Assembly (NCBI GenBank): GCA_902475025.1
Contig: CABRXX010000057.1
Location: forward strand, 1 to 17,250
Origin: Merdiplasma sp905207905
GTDB lineage: Bacteria > Bacillota > Clostridia > Lachnospirales > Lachnospiraceae
Direction of reading: 5' to 3'
DNA length: 17,250 nucleotides
This document shows, one piece after another, positions 14,191 to 17,250 of this stretch (positions are counted from its first letter, which is position 1; every line of letters begins with the position of its first letter). The position numbers were made by a program, and so were the translations under genes. The notes below the pieces were generated by a model. The model saw nothing but the letters and a program-made list of their open reading frames with translations. It was not told where the DNA came from and ran no database searches.

Positions 14191-14844
14191 ATGCAGTTAC
14201 CTCGTACAATTCAGGTAAAAGGAATTAGAGTTTTAACAAGCAATCAGATAGCGGAGTGTTACGGAACAACACCGGTGAGGATTAAGCAAAATTTTAATGA
14301 AAATAGAAATAGATATGTGGATGGGAAACATTATATTTCCCTTACCGGAGATGACTTAAAGGTGTTTAAGAACCAGGTAGGAAATTCCGACCTGGTTGCC
14401 AGCAGAACTTCCCATCTCTACCTCTGGACCGAAAAAGGCGCTCTGCTTCACGCCAAGTCCTTAAACACTGACAAGGCGTGGGAAGTGTATGATTATCTGG
14501 TGGATTTCTATTTCCGGGCAAAAGAGGAACGCAAGGTTCCGGTGGCCGTACCAACCTACCGGGAGCTGCGGGAGGCTGCCTTGGCAGAAAAGAAGCAGAC
14601 CAGTAAGCCGCCAATGATGACGGTAGTGGACGTACCGGAAAATCCTCAGATATTAGCCGCTATAAAGAAAATAAAAGATGATCTTACCTGTATGAATGTC
14701 TTGCTTGATAACTCTGTGAAATATTTGAGCCAAGCAGAATATACGGACAGAATAAAGTCGGCTATGGGCATAGTTTCTTTTCTGATATCAGATTCTAATA
14801 CTCTTCTGGGTTTAAAACCCAAATTAATTGAAAAACTATATTAA
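14191..14844 (+). CDS. ORF6N-domain antirepressor-like protein
   Basis: A 217-residue protein starting at ATG 14191 after GAAAGGAG (14175-14182). An earlier in-frame ATG at 14140 lies on the -10 box and is rejected. Residues 1-95 resemble an ORF6N domain: IRVLTSNQIAECYGTTPVRI, then YVDGKHYISLTGDDLKVF and LYLWTEKGALLHAKSLNTDK with AWEVYDYLVDFYF. This domain is common in phage antirepressors and DNA-binding proteins that relieve repression of lytic genes. Residues 100-150 are a linker and the C-terminal helical part (IKKIKDDLTCMNVLLDNSVK; AMGIVSFLISDSNTLLG) is not recognised. It lies between holin and endolysin as an accessory insertion with its own terminator. Confidence 0.85.
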   Translation: MQLPRTIQVKGIRVLTSNQIAECYGTTPVRIKQNFNENRNRYVDGKHYISLTGDDLKVFKNQVGNSDLVASRTSHLYLWTEKGALLHAKSLNTDKAWEVYDYLVDFYFRAKEERKVPVAVPTYRELREAALAEKKQTSKPPMMTVVDVPENPQILAAIKKIKDDLTCMNVLLDNSVKYLSQAEYTDRIKSAMGIVSFLISDSNTLLGLKPKLIEKLY

Positions 14845-14849
14845 ATTAA

Positions 14850-14874
14850 GGGAGCGGGAAACCGCTCTCTTTTT
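14850..14874 (+). terminator. Terminator after ORF6N gene
   Basis: GGGAGCGG (14850-14857) pairs with CCGCTCTC (14862-14869) around a GAAA tetraloop, followed by five T residues. This is a strong intrinsic terminator that closes the accessory cassette. Confidence 0.88.
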
Positions 14875-14875
14875 C

Positions 14876-14889
14876 GTGCGATATCGCAC
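14876..14889. promoter_or_regulatory. Perfect palindrome before the endolysin gene
   Basis: GTGCGATATCGCAC is a perfect 14-base palindrome one base after the terminator and just before the endolysin ribosome site (AGGAAGG, 14890-14896). It could be a protein-binding site or a hairpin that influences endolysin translation. No partner protein can be named. Confidence 0.4.
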
Positions 14890-14904
14890 AGGAAGGAAAA
14901 CGAA

Positions 14905-16833
14905 ATGAGCGAAAGAACGATTATAAACGCAGTAAGTGCAAACAGAGTCCCTAAGTGGGGCAATCAGAAAAAATATATCGCCATACATTATCTGGGCGTA
15001 GTCGGACAGAACCATGATCTGGAGCCAGGTGGATACGGAGCGCATTTTTATATCTACTGGGATGGAACTATCTATCAGCGCTGTAGCCTGGATGCTGTTG
15101 TCTGGGCAGTGGGTACGGCCGGGTATTACACCCAGAAACATCCAGAGGCCCGTAATGCGAACACGATCAGCATTGAGATGTGTTGCAAGTGTGATGGGGA
15201 CAGTTCCAGCGCAGAGGACAAGAGATGGTATTTTACCAAAGAAACCCAGGAGGCCTGTGTGTGGCTGGTAAAGAAATTGATGCAGGAGAATAACATTCCG
15301 GCAGATCATGTACTGCGGCACTATGATATTGTCAATAAGACCTGTCCAGCGCCCTATGTACACAATAATAAATACAAAACCAGCTGGACATGGGATGAGT
15401 TTAAAAAACGGCTAAATGGGGCAAATACGAAGCCTGAGAGTGCATCCGGCACCCAGACGGCAGAGTTTGCGGGTCTGTCCGAAAAAGATGCTGCGGAGAA
15501 GTTGTTGGAGATCAGCCGGCCGATTGCTGAAAAGTATGGATTGTTCCCATCTGTAACAGCGGCACAGACTATCTTAGAAAGCGGATACTGCGCCACGGAA
15601 CTGGCGAGAAAAGCCAACAACGTCTGTGGAATGAAGAACAATTTATCCGGGAACACATGGCCGGGCAGCACTTGGGACGGAAAAAGTCATGTTGAGATTT
15701 TGACAAAAGAGCAGGATAAGGCCGGTAATGTGCGTGAGGAATTGGCGAAGTTCCGTAAATACCCGAACATCGAAAAGAGTATTGAGGATCGCTGTGCTTA
15801 CCTTCTGGGTGCTCAAAATGGCAGCAAGCTGCGTTATGATGGCATTCAGGACTGCAAAAACTACCAGGAACAGATCAAGTTAATCAAGGCCGGAGGATAT
15901 GCCACCGACACGAAGTATGTTGATAAGATCTGTAATATTATCCAGCGGTTTGACCTGGCAAGATACGACAAAGTGATGGGAGATATTCTTCCGGATACCG
16001 ATAAGCCCTGGTTGCGGGTACGCAAGACCTGGGCGGATGCAAAGAGCCAGCTCGGGGCGTTCCACGATTTGAGCAAAGCGAAGGCCGTGGCAGACAAAAA
16101 CCCGAGCTATTTCGTGTTTGATGAGAATGGCAAGGCTATCTACCCAGAGAAGAAAACCAACCAGCAGATTATAGATAGCGCCTGCGCCTGGGCCGTAGGT
16201 ATCGCCAACGACAACAGCCATGGTTACAATAACGCCGGTAAAGGCTGGGGGCCGGAATATAATTGTATTGGCCTGGTAATGCAGGCGTACAATCAGGCAG
16301 GGTTAGACCTGGGAAAAGTAAGCATTGACAAAATGGCCGACCGGTTGTTGGCCAAGGGTTTTTTAGACTGCACCGGATCTGTGAATTTCAAGACCGGAGC
16401 TGGTCTGCAAAAGGGAGATGTACTGCTGATGCTGGATCGGACAGGAAAACACGGTCACACAGAGTTGTGCCTGGGCAGCGGAAAAGTGGTCGGGGCCAGG
16501 AATGACGATGACGGCCGTCCGGGAGACGGTACCGGCCATGAGATTGCGGTATCTGCCTATTTTAACTATAACTGGCAGCGGTGTTTCCGTCTGCCGGGTG
16601 CTGCGGGATCCGGCGGGAAAAAGTTTCGAGTGCAGGTCGGGGCCTACCGGAAGAAAAAACTGGCTAATACCCAGATTGCACGCCTGAAAAATAAGGGGTT
16701 TGAAGCGATCCTGAAAAAAGATGGAGAGTACCACATCGTTCAGGCTGGGGTATTTGACAGCAAAGAGAATGCTGAAAAGCTGAAACGGCAACTGAAAGCG
16801 AAAGGGTTTGACGCCATCGTCAAAGAGGTGTAA
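14905..16833 (+). CDS. Multi-domain endolysin: amidase, glucosaminidase, NlpC/P60-like, SPOR
   Basis: A 642-residue cell-wall hydrolase that would digest peptidoglycan at lysis. Residues 20-170 are an Amidase_2 domain with the zinc ligands H28 (YIAIHYLG), H139 (LRHYD) and C147; K145, two residues before the Cys, matches the T7 lysozyme pattern. Residues 185-355 resemble a glucosaminidase with E225 in TILESGY as the likely acid. A linker (about 360-410) leads to an NlpC/P60 or Amidase_5-like domain (about 415-565) with C454 in YNCIGLV and H516 or H518 in KHGHTELCLG. Residues 572-642 form a SPOR-type domain with two repeats (VQVGAYRKKKLANTQIARLK; IVQAGVFDSKENAEKLKRQL), expected to bind glycan strands. 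There is no signal peptide, so release depends on the holin. The usual DCS of the third domain is NCI here. Confidence 0.9.
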   Translation: MSERTIINAVSANRVPKWGNQKKYIAIHYLGVVGQNHDLEPGGYGAHFYIYWDGTIYQRCSLDAVVWAVGTAGYYTQKHPEARNANTISIEMCCKCDGDSSSAEDKRWYFTKETQEACVWLVKKLMQENNIPADHVLRHYDIVNKTCPAPYVHNNKYKTSWTWDEFKKRLNGANTKPESASGTQTAEFAGLSEKDAAEKLLEISRPIAEKYGLFPSVTAAQTILESGYCATELARKANNVCGMKNNLSGNTWPGSTWDGKSHVEILTKEQDKAGNVREELAKFRKYPNIEKSIEDRCAYLLGAQNGSKLRYDGIQDCKNYQEQIKLIKAGGYATDTKYVDKICNIIQRFDLARYDKVMGDILPDTDKPWLRVRKTWADAKSQLGAFHDLSKAKAVADKNPSYFVFDENGKAIYPEKKTNQQIIDSACAWAVGIANDNSHGYNNAGKGWGPEYNCIGLVMQAYNQAGLDLGKVSIDKMADRLLAKGFLDCTGSVNFKTGAGLQKGDVLLMLDRTGKHGHTELCLGSGKVVGARNDDDGRPGDGTGHEIAVSAYFNYNWQRCFRLPGAAGSGGKKFRVQVGAYRKKKLANTQIARLKNKGFEAILKKDGEYHIVQAGVFDSKENAEKLKRQLKAKGFDAIVKEV

Positions 16834-16836
16834 GAT

Positions 16837-16869
16837 AAAAAAAGCAGCGGCGGGGAAACCTGCCGCTGC
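16837..16869 (-). terminator. Leftward terminator-like hairpin
   Basis: GCAGCGGC (16844-16851) pairs with GCCGCTGC (16862-16869); three more pairs lead to a GAAA loop. On the minus strand the stem is followed by seven T residues (A at 16837-16843 on the plus strand). There is no T-run after it on the plus strand. It would stop transcription entering the prophage from the right, and may also slow endolysin transcripts. Confidence 0.6.
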
Positions 16870-16888
16870 ATACCACAATCCTATTGGC

Positions 16889-16918
16889 GTGTCATATTTC
16901 GTGTCATACTGTGTCATA
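16889..16918. repeat. Three direct GTGTCATA octamers
   Basis: GTGTCATA occurs at 16889-16896, 16901-16908 and 16911-16918. A fourth copy lies at 17091-17098, beyond the tRNA-like core. Short direct repeats beside an attachment core are typical of the arm-type sites bound by the N-terminal domain of tyrosine integrases. The integrase itself is not in the window, so this is an inference. Confidence 0.5.
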
Positions 16919-17030
16919 TTTTACTGGTTTTTAGACAAAATATTGAACTTCGTACATATATAAATACGCTTAAAAGCCGCATATATTAAGGAAGGTTTAT
17001 TTTACGGTGTTTTTTTAAAATGCAGTTATC

Positions 17031-17053
17031 AGGTTCGATTCCGGTCTGCGGCA
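17031..17053 (+). other. Probable prophage attachment core (tRNA 3' end)
   Basis: GGTTCGATTCC (17032-17042) is a canonical T-arm sequence and CTGCGGC plus A (17046-17053) reads as an acceptor strand and discriminator base. The 5' side of the T-stem (TCAGG) does not pair well with CCGGT, and no anticodon arm or D-arm lies upstream, so only the 3' end is present. This is the expected right-hand junction (attR) of a phage that integrates into the 3' end of a tRNA gene. The 5' acceptor strand would be GCCGCAG; a leucine tRNA is a guess. Confidence 0.6.
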
Positions 17054-17056
17054 TTG

Positions 17057-17085
17057 AAAAGCCCTTGAATTTCAAGGGCTTTTTT
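17057..17085 (+). terminator. Terminator after the attachment core
   Basis: AAAAGCCCTT (17057-17066) pairs with AAGGGCTTTT (17074-17083) around GAATTTC, with a six-base T-run at 17080-17085. It has the position of a natural tRNA-gene terminator, retained on the host side of the junction. It could also work leftwards. Confidence 0.85.
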
Positions 17086-17135
17086 ATTTTGTGTCATACA
17101 GCACCGAAAAGTAATTATTGGCAATTCCGTTTATT

Positions 17136-17250
17136 GGCTCTATGTCAAGTTTTGGGGTGGGAGTCTTATGAATCCCGCCCTGTTACTGTGTTTGGGGCCT
17201 TTTTTACATTTTTAAGTTCTATATTTATATTAGAGCATGAAAAATAAACC
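17136..17250 (+). mobile_element. Possible left end of an ISL3-type insertion sequence
   Basis: GGCTCTATGTCAAG at 17136-17149 resembles the terminal inverted repeat of ISL3-family elements, which usually begin GGCTCTTTGTCAA. The AT-rich sequence after it reaches the window edge with an ATG at 17237 (GAGCATGAAAAATAAACC) that could start a transposase. Only one end is visible, so neither the other repeat nor the target duplication can be seen. Confidence 0.35.

Noticed and set aside
17020..17053. Complete functional tRNA gene
   Set aside because: Only T-arm and acceptor 3' sequences are present; there is no D-arm or anticodon arm upstream and the T-stem pairs poorly.
17020..17247. 75-codon plus-strand frame starting at ATG 17020
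   Set aside because: It runs through the tRNA-like core, the terminator and the possible insertion sequence end, with no ribosome site.

Overview
This window is the late (structural and lysis) end of an integrated siphophage, a temperate long-tailed phage, in a Clostridia host, most likely a gut Lachnospiraceae. The evidence is the gene order, strong AGGAGG-type ribosome sites, the clostridial phage families present, a multi-domain endolysin, and a right-hand junction that looks like the 3' end of a tRNA gene. Nearly every real gene is on the + strand. Terminase, portal and integrase genes are not in the window.

Layout. 1-266: a terminator-like hairpin, then a long, possibly structured leader. 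267-3910: scaffold (GP20 family), major capsid protein, head-tail connector, a small neck protein, two minor capsid/neck proteins and the tail tube. A terminator-like hairpin follows at 3936. 3981-8263: two tail assembly chaperones, the tape measure and a small tail-tip protein. 8260-11799: a large mosaic tail hub/fibre protein. 11801-12549: a small conserved protein and a short tail fibre.

12222-13064 is the most interesting part. The C-terminal half of the short fibre gene lies between two inverted copies of an approximately 22-bp sequence (12222-12243 and 12823-12844). The opposite strand of the same segment carries a second, promoterless and startless fibre C-terminus that meets the first stop codon to stop codon. 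Inversion would swap the fibre tip in frame. A third copy of the site (13013-13034) interrupts a small ORF that may be the beginning of a lost recombinase, so the switch may now be locked or dependent on a recombinase elsewhere.

13061-14844 holds a long stem-loop, an XhlA-like protein, a holin, a terminator, and then a promoter-driven accessory cassette: a ribbon-helix-helix regulator and an ORF6N antirepressor-like gene. 14905-16833 encodes an endolysin with three putative catalytic domains (amidase, glucosaminidase, NlpC/P60-like) and a SPOR domain. 16834-17250 has no convincing gene. It holds a leftward terminator-like hairpin, repeated GTGTCATA octamers (possible integrase arm sites), a tRNA 3'-end-like attachment core followed by a terminator, and a possible ISL3-type insertion sequence end. 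Assignments come from reading the sequence and remembered family features; no database search was run.
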